A DNA stretch of 50,327 nucleotides from M55B177 sp034722275 (lineage in GTDB: Bacteria > Chloroflexota > Dehalococcoidia > GIF9 > AB-539-J10). The translations under genes and the position numbers were made by a program. This document shows, piece by piece, positions 32,164 to 39,625 of this stretch (within the stretch, counting starts at the first letter, position 1; every line of letters begins with the position of its first letter). The notes below the pieces were generated by a model that saw only the letters and a program-made list of their open reading frames with translations, was not told the origin of the DNA and searched no databases. Where the stretch lies: positions 1-50,327 of the forward strand of contig JAYENW010000004.1 of assembly GCA_034722275.1 (NCBI GenBank), given 5' to 3'.

Positions 32164-33480
32164 ATGAATGATTTTGATATCGAACCTTATGTTTCCCATA
32201 TTGAAGCAAATCGCTCGCTCAAGGACGCCCTGATGGAAAGGCTGCGCACGCGCCGGCCCCCACGTCATTTTTCGGTAACTGACCTGCTTAACCTCAAGCA
32301 GGCTTACTTTAAGAGAAAACACCCGGAAATAGTTCCTACTCTGGAAAAGCAGCAGCTTATGTGGGCTGGCACCGGCTTTCATAAGCTCTTTGGCTCGACC
32401 GTGTCCAGCGAAGAATACCTGGAGCAATACGTAGAGCTTGAGGGCATAGTGGGCAAAATCGATATCTATGAGGAAATTCCAGTAGAGGTGAAAACAACCT
32501 CGTCTCCAATAGGCGACAAAGACTTACTGCGATACAGGCCAACTTATATTGAGCAACTGGGTATGTATTGTGCCATGGTCGACGTCGGCGAGGGAGAAAT
32601 TATCATTTACCAGCGCCATGAAGAGTCACTTCACGGCTCTTCCCTTTCAGTTTATCATGTCACTTTCTCCGACCTGGAAGCAATTAGAGATGAAATGCGG
32701 CACAGGCGAGATCTCTTAACCTGGGCACTCACCTCAAATGATCCCAGCAGTCTTCCTGTCTGCCCCTGGCTTAATAAAGGATGTGACTATTCTCAGGTAT
32801 GCGATTGTAAGACCAGTACAGCGCCGCTATCATACAGGATAGCTGAATTGACCGAGGAAATAAAAGTAGACGAAGACGCCCAGGAGCAACTCCTTTCCAA
32901 AATCTCCAGCTCGCCACCGCCATCTCGAATTCGAATCAACGATATTGTTTTCCCCCGTAAAGCATACTTTGCGCGGCTTAAGCCACAAGAAACTGCTCCA
33001 GATGAAGAGGAATATCTCCGCTCTATGGATAGGCGCGGTTTTCTTGACGCGCTTCGCGATTCACTGCATTACGATGTAGGCGGAGCACAGAAAATTCCCG
33101 TGCAATACCCACCATTAGTTGACCTGGTCCAGATATGGCAGGACTTACCCACCATCCTGCGCGACCCCAAGTTCCGTTCACTGGTAGAAAGAGAACGCTT
33201 GCCCCGAGCATTTCCTCATTACTTTCTGCGCCTGGGATTCGATTGTGCTCTTACAGACCACATCCATGGCAGGCTATTGGTCTATTATCCCAACATTCCC
33301 ACAGAGGATATCAAGTTGATGGTCTACGATGTCACCTTCGGAAACTTGGCAGCTTTGAAGGCCACAGCTTTACGCCGCATTGAACTCTTGGAAAAGGCAA
33401 CATCTCCACTCGAACTAGCAAAATGCCCTTCCTGGATGTGTCGTTACTGTGCCTACAAAATTGAATGCGGTGAAACATAG
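32164..33480 (+). CDS. two-lobed Cas4/RecB-like nuclease
   Basis: The first lobe (residues 30-220) has every RecB-family nuclease motif: His73 in GTGFH, GIVGKID with Asp100, PVEVK with Glu108 and Lys110, and QLGMY with Gln131/Tyr135. It is followed by a cysteine cluster C200, C207, C213, C215. The second lobe (255-438) repeats the same plan: NDIVFPRKAYF matches TDLLNLKQAYF, YDVTFGNLAALKA matches YHVTFSDLEAIRD, and a second cluster C421, C426, C429, C435 ends the protein. The second lobe lacks the D-ExK residues. Each cluster could bind an Fe-S centre as in Cas4 and AddB. I start at ATG 32164; an upstream frame to 32092 only overlaps DUF763. There is no CRISPR array in the window. Confidence 0.82.
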   Translation: MNDFDIEPYVSHIEANRSLKDALMERLRTRRPPRHFSVTDLLNLKQAYFKRKHPEIVPTLEKQQLMWAGTGFHKLFGSTVSSEEYLEQYVELEGIVGKIDIYEEIPVEVKTTSSPIGDKDLLRYRPTYIEQLGMYCAMVDVGEGEIIIYQRHEESLHGSSLSVYHVTFSDLEAIRDEMRHRRDLLTWALTSNDPSSLPVCPWLNKGCDYSQVCDCKTSTAPLSYRIAELTEEIKVDEDAQEQLLSKISSSPPPSRIRINDIVFPRKAYFARLKPQETAPDEEEYLRSMDRRGFLDALRDSLHYDVGGAQKIPVQYPPLVDLVQIWQDLPTILRDPKFRSLVERERLPRAFPHYFLRLGFDCALTDHIHGRLLVYYPNIPTEDIKLMVYDVTFGNLAALKATALRRIELLEKATSPLELAKCPSWMCRYCAYKIECGET

Positions 33481-33520
33481 AAACTTGTTGGCGCTAGCTC
33501 CGAAAATCTACCTCAATATC

Positions 33521-33549
33521 TTGATATGATAAAGAAAGCATAGCATAAT
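33521..33549 (+). promoter_or_regulatory. promoter of the ABM-domain gene
   Basis: TTGATA (33521-33526), 17-base spacer, CATAAT (33544-33549). The following leader carries AGAGGAGG before the GTG start. Confidence 0.55.
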
Positions 33550-33587
33550 AATATAGGCAAATAAATAATTACAGAGGAGGTACAACG

Positions 33588-33884
33588 GTGATAAAGGTTA
33601 TTATAAGTCGCCAAATAAAGAAAGGTGCTGAAGCCAAGGTAGAAGAAATGCTCATGGACCTCAGGGGAGCCGCATTACATCAACCAGGATATATTACCGG
33701 TGAAACTCTAGTGAGTGTTGCCGACCCCCATAAGGTTGTAACTGTTGGCACAATGCTTTCTCTAGAACACTGGAAAGCATGGCACGAGAGTGAGCGACGC
33801 ATAGAATTAGCCAACTTGCTTAGACCTCTTCTTGAGAGAGACGAAGAATACTCTATCTATTATCTAGCTGGAAGAGAGCAATAA
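33588..33884 (+). CDS. antibiotic biosynthesis monooxygenase (ABM) fold protein
   Basis: A 98-residue dimeric alpha-beta barrel protein of the ABM/LsrG/HmoA type. The pattern VIISRQIKKGAEAKVEEMLMDLR, QPGYITGETL and EHWKAWHESERR is typical. Substrate and cofactor cannot be read; such proteins range from haem-degrading enzymes to quinol monooxygenases. The GTG start has a strong AGAGGAGG 7 bases upstream, and a good promoter precedes it, so it is probably a monocistronic, well-expressed gene. Confidence 0.8.
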   Translation: MIKVIISRQIKKGAEAKVEEMLMDLRGAALHQPGYITGETLVSVADPHKVVTVGTMLSLEHWKAWHESERRIELANLLRPLLERDEEYSIYYLAGREQ

Positions 33885-33942
33885 GGACTGGTTAAAACTG
33901 TCATTCCTCAAGCTCCTTTTAGCTTAGCTCCGACAGAACGAG

Positions 33943-34431
33943 ATGAACTGGCTGGACGCAGTTATTATAGTTATTGGCCTGCTATTTGGCCTGTTTGGCC
34001 TGTGGAAAGGAGCCATCAAAGCTGCATTCAGCATCGCTGGACTGGTGGGAGGCATTGCCCTGGCAGGACATTACTATGAGCCAGCCGCTAATATACTTTC
34101 TTCAAGTGGGGCTGTATGGGCAAAGATAGCTGCTTATGCCATTATCCTGATTGCCACACTGGTGGTAGCCACTGTAATTGGCTGGTTTGTCGCCAAGCTG
34201 ATTCACATTACGCCCCTCGGCTGGTTGGATAGGCTTATCGGTTTCATTCTGGGAGCAGGAACAGGATGCATGCTATGCGCTGCCTTTCTTGCTATTGTGA
34301 GCGAATATTTACCCGGCACAAAAGAAACTATCTCTCAATCTGCGATGGCAAAACTTCTGCTGGAGCAATTCCCTCTGCTACTGGCACTTCTCCCTGATGA
34401 GTTTGGCTTCCTCCGGGACTTCTTTGGTTAA
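33943..34431 (+). CDS. CvpA family membrane protein
   Basis: Four predicted membrane segments in 162 residues. The start MNWLDAVIIVIGLLFGLFG and the WKGAIKAAFSIAGLVGGI stretch are characteristic of CvpA (colicin V production) proteins. WFVAKLIHITPLGWLDRLIGF is the conserved second half. The family is linked to envelope homeostasis; its exact role is not settled. It converges on the thioredoxin gene. Confidence 0.88.
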   Translation: MNWLDAVIIVIGLLFGLFGLWKGAIKAAFSIAGLVGGIALAGHYYEPAANILSSSGAVWAKIAAYAIILIATLVVATVIGWFVAKLIHITPLGWLDRLIGFILGAGTGCMLCAAFLAIVSEYLPGTKETISQSAMAKLLLEQFPLLLALLPDEFGFLRDFFG

Positions 34432-34438
34432 TTGTCTC

Positions 34439-34456
34439 TGAAGTGGGACAACTTCA
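34439..34456. repeat. short inverted repeat between convergent cvpA and trx
   Basis: TGAAGT-GGGACA-ACTTCA, six-base arms. It sits between two converging genes where a bidirectional terminator could be, but the arms are short and no T-run follows, so the role is doubtful. Confidence 0.3.
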
Positions 34457-34466
34457 CAGCATACGC

Positions 34467-34796
34467 CTACTCCTCCAAGACCTCATCTAAAATCCTCTTG
34501 AGTTCCTTCTTGGGCCGGTAACCAATAACTTGCTGAACAGGCTGGCCGTCCTTAAATATGAGTGTGGTGGGAATGGCAGCAATGCCATACTTGCCCGCTA
34601 AAGGACCATTATCTTCCACATTCACTTTAGTAAATTTTATCTTGCCGTCATATCCCTGGGCCAAATCCTCCAGAACTGGGGCTGCAGCCAAGCAAGGAGC
34701 GCACCAGGTAGCCCAAAAATCTACCAAAACCGGTACTTTAGATTGTAATACACTCTTTTGGAAATCGTTTTCACCTGTTATTTCCTGTATTATCAG
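34467..34796 (-). CDS. trx: thioredoxin
   Basis: Small disulfide reductase with the active site WCAPC in VDFWATWCAPC and the cis-Pro loop IAAIPTTLIF. A start at TTG 34727 would cut off the first strand and helix. The frame continues upstream through ENDFQKSVLQSKVPVLVDFW, which is normal thioredoxin, to a TAG at 34808. The only plausible initiator after AGGAGG (34807-34802) is CTG 34796, 5 bases away, giving 109 residues. So this gene appears to use a CTG start. It follows tatD by 9 bases and is the last gene of the operon. Confidence 0.88.
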   Translation of the reverse strand: MIIQEITGENDFQKSVLQSKVPVLVDFWATWCAPCLAAAPVLEDLAQGYDGKIKFTKVNVEDNGPLAGKYGIAAIPTTLIFKDGQPVQQVIGYRPKKELKRILDEVLEE

Positions 34797-34805
34797 ACTT
34801 ACCTC

Positions 34806-35585
34806 CTATAAGTTTATACCAAGCAAAGTAAAGAGACCTACGGCATTCCTGGTAGTCCGCTGGGCAATTGTAGCCTGACCAACTTCTTTAAGCTCAGCAG
34901 CAGCTTTCAAAGCACGGAGAACATCAGCGGGCTGGGATTGGTATCTCGATTCTCTGCCGTAGGTAACAGGGCTATCTGTTTCCAACAACAATCTATCCAG
35001 GGGCGTTTCTCGAACTGCTCTCCTATGTTCTTCATGGTATTCTGTTGCCGGTGTCGCAGAGACAAAATAACCAGCATCAATTATACCTCTGAGAACACTG
35101 GAAAAGCCGGTAAACCAGTGAAACACAGCCTTTTCTATTCCCGAATCTTGAACTACCTGTAGAGCATCCTTCCAGGCATACCTGCTGTGAATTATCGCTG
35201 GTTTGGCATATTTCACTCCCAAATCTAGAAGCCGCCTCAAAACTTCTTTCTGCAAATCCTTTGCTGCCACCTTTACCACCCGCTTATCATAGTCCAAACC
35301 TATTTCACCAATGGCAACTGCCTCAGCAATGTTTTCTTCAACGAATTCCAAAGCATCATCTATCTGAGAGGTCCCCAGTTTGCCCAATTCCCAGGGATGC
35401 AGCCCCAGAGCGGGATAGACAAAAGAGCTGTAGAGCTGGGAAATTTCCAGTATTCTCCCGTTTGATTTCTGATTGGAACCCACAGCCACTATGGCAACAA
35501 CACCAACCTTTTTGGCTTCTTCAACAGCCGAATCGAGATTATCCAATTCATCCAGGTGAGCGTGGGTATCAACAAGCTGGTACAT
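34806..35585 (-). CDS. TatD family metal-dependent hydrolase
   Basis: Amidohydrolase-like TIM barrel with DNase or deacylase activity in known members. Metal ligands are visible in THAHLD, the Glu of IGEIGLDY, the His in AIIHSR, the His in VFHWFTG and the Asp of LLETDSP. LGLHPWEL and EEHRRAVRETPLDRLLLE are family features. Length 259. Its ATG overlaps the stop of the preceding small gene by one base (TAATG), so they are translationally coupled. Confidence 0.9.
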   Translation of the reverse strand: MYQLVDTHAHLDELDNLDSAVEEAKKVGVVAIVAVGSNQKSNGRILEISQLYSSFVYPALGLHPWELGKLGTSQIDDALEFVEENIAEAVAIGEIGLDYDKRVVKVAAKDLQKEVLRRLLDLGVKYAKPAIIHSRYAWKDALQVVQDSGIEKAVFHWFTGFSSVLRGIIDAGYFVSATPATEYHEEHRRAVRETPLDRLLLETDSPVTYGRESRYQSQPADVLRALKAAAELKEVGQATIAQRTTRNAVGLFTLLGINL

Positions 35586-35896
35586 TAAAACTTCTTTTCA
35601 GCAAGCATAGCTTTGTAATACCCAAGCCCCGTCTCCGTAGGCGTAAAGCCATAAAGGAAGAACCTGCCTCCCGATTCTCTGGTGACCATGTTGGCTGACA
35701 AGAGCACCCTGAGCATTGCCTCGCCGAAGTATCCCGTTAAATTAAGATGGTGGTCGGGAACCAATTCATGGGTTGCTTCATATTCCTTACAAATGCTGTA
35801 GAGAAGCCTCGCCGGCCCTTCTTCCAAGTTTTGAAGAAGAGATTGCATAGTGTCTGTCTTTTTAGCTACAGCGAGAAAATCTTCAAAAGCACTCAT
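35585..35896 (-). CDS. small hypothetical protein, possibly winged-helix
   Basis: 103 residues, not recognised. The middle part (LLYSICKEYEATHELVPDHHLNLTGYFGEAMLRVLLSAN is too long to be a motif but reads as helix-turn-helix-like) followed by FFLYGFTPTETGLGYYKAM resembles a winged-helix domain. It has no signal peptide or membrane segment. It lies between dnaJ (5-base gap) and tatD (1-base overlap), so it belongs to the same operon. Confidence 0.75.
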   Translation of the reverse strand: MSAFEDFLAVAKKTDTMQSLLQNLEEGPARLLYSICKEYEATHELVPDHHLNLTGYFGEAMLRVLLSANMVTRESGGRFFLYGFTPTETGLGYYKAMLAEKKF

Positions 35897-35901
35897 AATC
35901 G

Positions 35902-36663
35902 TTAGCCACCGATCCTGACAGTGAGATAGAGGTCACCCGGAATCTGCCCCTGTAATCCCATGCCTCTCAATCTTATCCTTGTGCCCTGGGCAACTCCCGG
36001 CGGTACTTTGACCACCAGTCTCTTCTTTTCCCCACCCCTATTATACTTGATTTTCTTTTCACATCCCACAGCGGCTTCCTTTAGAGAAAGACTGACTTCG
36101 TGATATAAGTCTCCGCCTTTAACCTGCCAGGGAAACCCCCTAAAACCTAATATCTTCTTAAACGTGAAATTTGCCACTTTGCCCATAAGCCGCAATAGCA
36201 ATGGTGGCTTATATCTCCGGCTGGGAGATGAAGTGAACTGTCCTGCCCACCCCGGCTGGCTAGAGAAGGCATATCCTTTACCACCAAAGAACATATTATC
36301 CACAAATCCCTTATCAAATCTTAAACTGGCTTCCTGAAACATCCGGATTAGCTCTTGAAACACGTAAGGATTGGCAAAGGCATCACGGAATACCTGCTCC
36401 TGGCTATAATATCGCCCGCCAGCATATTGAGCCCCATAACCAGCAAAGCCTGCCCGCCTTATTTGATCATACTCCCGCCTCTTGCTCTCCTCACCCAATA
36501 CAGCATAGGCTTCATTAATTTCCTTAAACTTCTCCTCAGCCACTTTCTCATTGCCCGGATTTCTATCCGGATGGTATTTCATGGCAAGATCCCGGAAGCT
36601 GTGTTTTATCTCCTCCTGACTGGCACCGGGAGAGAGCCCAAGAATAGAATAGTAATCTTTCAT
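35902..36663 (-). CDS. DnaJ/CbpA-type co-chaperone without zinc finger
   Basis: The J domain (residues 1-66) has the HPD motif in KYHPDRNPG and DYYSILGLSPGAS. A Gly/aromatic-rich linker follows (about 70-165). The C-terminal region (about 180-253) is a single client-binding beta domain: GGDLYHEVSLSLKEAAVG, PPGVAQGTRIRLRGMG and GDLYLTVRI. It lacks the four CXXCXGXG zinc repeats of true DnaJ and has only one C-terminal domain, so it is a shortened Hsp70 partner. No dnaK or grpE is nearby. Confidence 0.9.
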   Translation of the reverse strand: MKDYYSILGLSPGASQEEIKHSFRDLAMKYHPDRNPGNEKVAEEKFKEINEAYAVLGEESKRREYDQIRRAGFAGYGAQYAGGRYYSQEQVFRDAFANPYVFQELIRMFQEASLRFDKGFVDNMFFGGKGYAFSSQPGWAGQFTSSPSRRYKPPLLLRLMGKVANFTFKKILGFRGFPWQVKGGDLYHEVSLSLKEAAVGCEKKIKYNRGGEKKRLVVKVPPGVAQGTRIRLRGMGLQGQIPGDLYLTVRIGG

Positions 36664-36729
36664 TTCACTTTATAGTTGTCGTAAAGAAGTATTTTAGCGA
36701 TTAAAGATTATAATGGCAAACAGCCTGGG

Positions 36730-37149
36730 CTATCTTGTTTTGCCAGCAGCGTCATTGCCAGGCAGCCTTACCAGAAGAGTCATTTCTTCTACTCCCTCCA
36801 CAATAACTTCTTTCCTGGCGCCGATCTCTGTCCCCGAATTTGACCTAGCTTGCCAGAGTTCGCCACGAATTCTGACGTAGCCCCGCGGCTTGAGCATGGT
36901 AGCCGTTTTACATTTGGTGCCAACTAAAGCCTTCAGTGAGAGCACCGGCGCTTTTTTCAATGCATTCCTACCCAGCCAGTACATAGCAACACAATACGTC
37001 CCCAGGACAACCATCAAAACGATGAGTGCCCCAAGAGATATGCGTACCCCAAACTGAGGCAGCACCAAAAGCACCACTGCCGCCAGAATCGCCTCCCAGA
37101 GGAGGGAGGTAAGAATAGAGTATACCGTGTACCCTTTACTTGGCATCAT
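36730..37149 (-). CDS. NfeD-like membrane protein with OB-fold
   Basis: Two membrane segments (about residues 12-34 and 38-58) and a soluble C-terminal OB-fold of the NfeD family: LVGTKCKTATMLKPRG and YVRIRGELWQARS are the diagnostic stretches. 139 residues, a short NfeD without a protease domain. NfeD proteins usually pair with membrane stomatin/SPFH proteins, none of which is seen here. The first gene of the operon with dnaJ, tatD and trx. Confidence 0.82.
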   Translation of the reverse strand: MMPSKGYTVYSILTSLLWEAILAAVVLLVLPQFGVRISLGALIVLMVVLGTYCVAMYWLGRNALKKAPVLSLKALVGTKCKTATMLKPRGYVRIRGELWQARSNSGTEIGARKEVIVEGVEEMTLLVRLPGNDAAGKTR

Positions 37150-37240
37150 TTATCACCAGAACTATATCATAAGAAAACGGCTTACATCACAACGGCAGAA
37201 TTCCGGCTCAGCCCGATAGAAAAACAACTCAGTAAACAAT

Positions 37241-37289
37241 TTGACACGCCCATGCCACTGTGTTAACCTCACCTGAATTGTGGTTAACC
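37241..37289 (+). promoter_or_regulatory. birA promoter with a probable BirA operator
   Basis: A perfect TTGACA at 37241-37246 has a weak -10 at about 37263-37269. Over it and the start codon lies an inverted repeat, TGTTAACC (37261-37268) and GGTTAACC (37282-37289), with 13 bases between the arms. The arms match the known BirA box halves GTTAACC and GGTTAAC; the usual spacing is 14-16. The site covers the GTG start (37280), so binding would block both transcription and translation starts. Confidence 0.55.
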
Positions 37290-38218
37290 AGATAAAGGCA
37301 AGCATTGTAAAGACTCTTCAAGAAAACAGAGGTTTTGTTTCTGGTGAAGCGTTGAGCCACGAACTTGGCATCTCCCGAGTCTCCATCTGGAAAGACATCC
37401 ACAATTTGCAGCAAGATGGCTATGTAATAGAGGCTTCGCCTAAGGGCTACCATTTAATTTCTTCGCCAGATTTACTGCTTCCTTATGAATTCCCCGGCCT
37501 GGAGGGAAAGATTCAGCACTTCAACGAAATCAGCTCCACCATGGATTTTGCCAGAGAGTTAGCCAAGAACGGGGCGCAAGAGGGAACTATAGTAATTGCA
37601 GAAGCTCAATTGCATGGCAGGGGAAGACTGGCCAGAAAATGGGCCTCTCCACAAGGCGGCATTTACCTGACCATCATTTTAAGACCACAAATCATCCCGG
37701 CGTATGCTCCCAGGATAAATCTAATGGCTGCGGTGGCTGTGGCAAAAACCATCAGAAAGATCTTTGGGTTGAAAGCAGAATTGAAATGGCCCAATGACAT
37801 CCTGATCGGAGGAAGAAAGGTAGCCGGCATATTAGCAGAGATGGATGCTGAAATGGATAAGGTGAACTATATCAACCTGGGCATAGGAATAAATGCCAAC
37901 AACCTCATCTCCAGACAGGAAATAAATGCAACTTCGCTGAGAGAGCAATTAGGAAGTGAAATCTCCAGGAAGGAATTCTTCAGCTCTATGATAAAGGAAA
38001 TAAGTGCACAGCAAGCTCTACTAAGCAAAGCAGATTCGCTTGAGGAGTGGGAAAAACTTTCCGCCACATTGAACAGAAATGTGAGAATCACAACACCAGG
38101 TGAGGAAATAGAAGGAAAGGCAACTGATATCGATGCCCATGGAGCGCTCATAGTAAAAACTCACGATGGCTCCTTACGAAGTGTTTTCGCCGGAGATTGT
38201 ATCCACCTGAATAGCTAA
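37280..38218 (+). CDS. birA: bifunctional biotin-protein ligase / biotin repressor
   Basis: Attaches biotin to carboxylase carriers and can repress transcription. Residues 1-60 form a helix-turn-helix domain (GEALSHELGISRVSIWKDIHN is split here by function: GISRVSIWKDI is the recognition region). The ligase domain has GRGRLARKWASP, KWPNDILIGGRKVAG and GIGINANN; a small C-terminal SH3-like domain ends the 312 residues. The GTG start lies inside a probable BirA operator, suggesting autoregulation. A sodium/solute symporter begins 2 bases after the stop. Confidence 0.95.
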   Translation: MVNQIKASIVKTLQENRGFVSGEALSHELGISRVSIWKDIHNLQQDGYVIEASPKGYHLISSPDLLLPYEFPGLEGKIQHFNEISSTMDFARELAKNGAQEGTIVIAEAQLHGRGRLARKWASPQGGIYLTIILRPQIIPAYAPRINLMAAVAVAKTIRKIFGLKAELKWPNDILIGGRKVAGILAEMDAEMDKVNYINLGIGINANNLISRQEINATSLREQLGSEISRKEFFSSMIKEISAQQALLSKADSLEEWEKLSATLNRNVRITTPGEEIEGKATDIDAHGALIVKTHDGSLRSVFAGDCIHLNS

Positions 38219-38220
38219 TC

Positions 38221-39618
38221 ATGCTTCAACTCTCAATTATCACCGTTTACGCCCTGGTCATGATAGGCATGGGACTGGGGATGAGAAAAAGGGCGGAACG
38301 CCTGAGCGGTTTCTTTATCGCACAGCGTAGAGGCACCTTGCCCTTCATCACCGGCTCTCTTTTAGCCACTGCCATTGGAGGTTCAGCCACAGTGGGCATG
38401 GCTGGACTGGGATTTGTGCAGGGACTGACGGGCGCCTGGTGGCTTCTTGTCGGCGCCATTGGCCTCTTAATCCTGGGATTTTTCTTTGCCAGGAAGGTAA
38501 GAGGCGCTGCGCTCTATACCCTTCCAGAGCTTGCCGAACGCCAGTACGGCAGCCTTTTAGGCATGGCTGCTTCCACCTTGATTGTTATTGCCTGGGTGGG
38601 GGTGGTGGCAGGACAAATTGTAGCCGCCGGTAAAGTTCTGTCCATCCTGGGGATGGGCTCTATTACCTTCTGGATGGTTATCTTTACCATAGTTTTTGTC
38701 GCTTATACCGTCCTGGCGGGGCAGTATTCCATCATCCGCACTGACTTCTTCCAGGCATCAATCCTCTTTGTCGGCATTTTCGCAGCTCTGGGCTTCATTT
38801 TATTCCGTATGGGCGGGCTGGATAGCATGAAAGCTGCGTTGCCCCAGGGATATTTTTCTTTCCCATTGAGTCCAGAATTTGACTTCAAGATGCTTCTATC
38901 TCTTTTGATACTTGTTGGTGCAACCTATGTGGTCGGTCCAGATATATATACCCGCCTCTTCTCCGCCAAAGAGGAAGGAACTGCTCAGAAAGCAGCTTTC
39001 CTCTCCGCCTTCCTCTTTATTCCTGTGGCTTTTGCCATCACTCTCATAGGAATGAGCGCTAAAGTCCTCTGCCCCCAAATCCTGCCAGAGCAAGCCTTTC
39101 CTCAAGTAATCAGCACCGTGCTTTCCCCTGCCCTGGGTGGCGTAGTCCTTGCCGCCCTGGTAGCAGCACTGATGTCCTCGGCAGATACCTGTCTCCTCAG
39201 CCAGGGAGTCATCCTGACACAGGATATCGTGAAGCGCTTTCACCCCGGGCTGGATGAAAAAAAGACCATTTTGCTGACACGCCTAAATGTTATCATTTTA
39301 GGTTTCCTGGCACTGGGCTTAGCGATATCCCTGAAGGGGGTGATCTCCTCCCTTCTCTTCGCTTATACTATTTTTACCTGCGGTCTCGTTGTTCCTGTAA
39401 TCGCTGGCTTTTATAAAGACAGGCTGAAGGTGACCTCACAAGGGGCTCTGGCAGCCCTTATAGGTGGCGGGATAATAGGGCTGCTGGGTAAAATTCCTGG
39501 CCTTGATGTTCCTTTCAAAAGTGATCTTGGCCTCATAGGCTTTGCCGCAAGTGCCCTCCTCCTTTTCGGCGTGAGTTTTACTACCAGAAGGAAGAACAAG
39601 TCCCTGCCCATGCTATAA
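38221..39618 (+). CDS. sodium:solute symporter (SSS family)
   Basis: Membrane carrier with about 13 predicted helices in 465 residues. The family features are SGFFIAQRRG near the N-terminus, GGSATVGMAGLGF, and ALVAALMSSADTCLLSQGVIL in the second half, the SSS signature region. The substrate is unknown. It is tightly linked to birA and probably shares its control, so biotin or a biotin precursor is a reasonable guess. Proline/pantothenate-type transport is the alternative. Confidence 0.87.
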   Translation: MLQLSIITVYALVMIGMGLGMRKRAERLSGFFIAQRRGTLPFITGSLLATAIGGSATVGMAGLGFVQGLTGAWWLLVGAIGLLILGFFFARKVRGAALYTLPELAERQYGSLLGMAASTLIVIAWVGVVAGQIVAAGKVLSILGMGSITFWMVIFTIVFVAYTVLAGQYSIIRTDFFQASILFVGIFAALGFILFRMGGLDSMKAALPQGYFSFPLSPEFDFKMLLSLLILVGATYVVGPDIYTRLFSAKEEGTAQKAAFLSAFLFIPVAFAITLIGMSAKVLCPQILPEQAFPQVISTVLSPALGGVVLAALVAALMSSADTCLLSQGVILTQDIVKRFHPGLDEKKTILLTRLNVIILGFLALGLAISLKGVISSLLFAYTIFTCGLVVPVIAGFYKDRLKVTSQGALAALIGGGIIGLLGKIPGLDVPFKSDLGLIGFAASALLLFGVSFTTRRKNKSLPML

Positions 39619-39619
39619 T
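39611..39619 (+). promoter_or_regulatory. extended -10 promoter of tyrA, probably leaderless
   Basis: TGC TATAAT at 39611-39619 ends 6 bases before the GTG start at 39626. There is no good -35 and no Shine-Dalgarno site. A start seven bases after the -10 would put the first transcribed base at or next to the GTG. Confidence 0.5.
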
Positions 39620-39625
39620 AAAAGA

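Noticed and set aside
31059..33480. CRISPR-Cas locus around the Cas4-like gene
   Set aside because: There is no repeat-spacer array and no other cas gene anywhere in the window; the Cas4-like fold is shared with repair nucleases.
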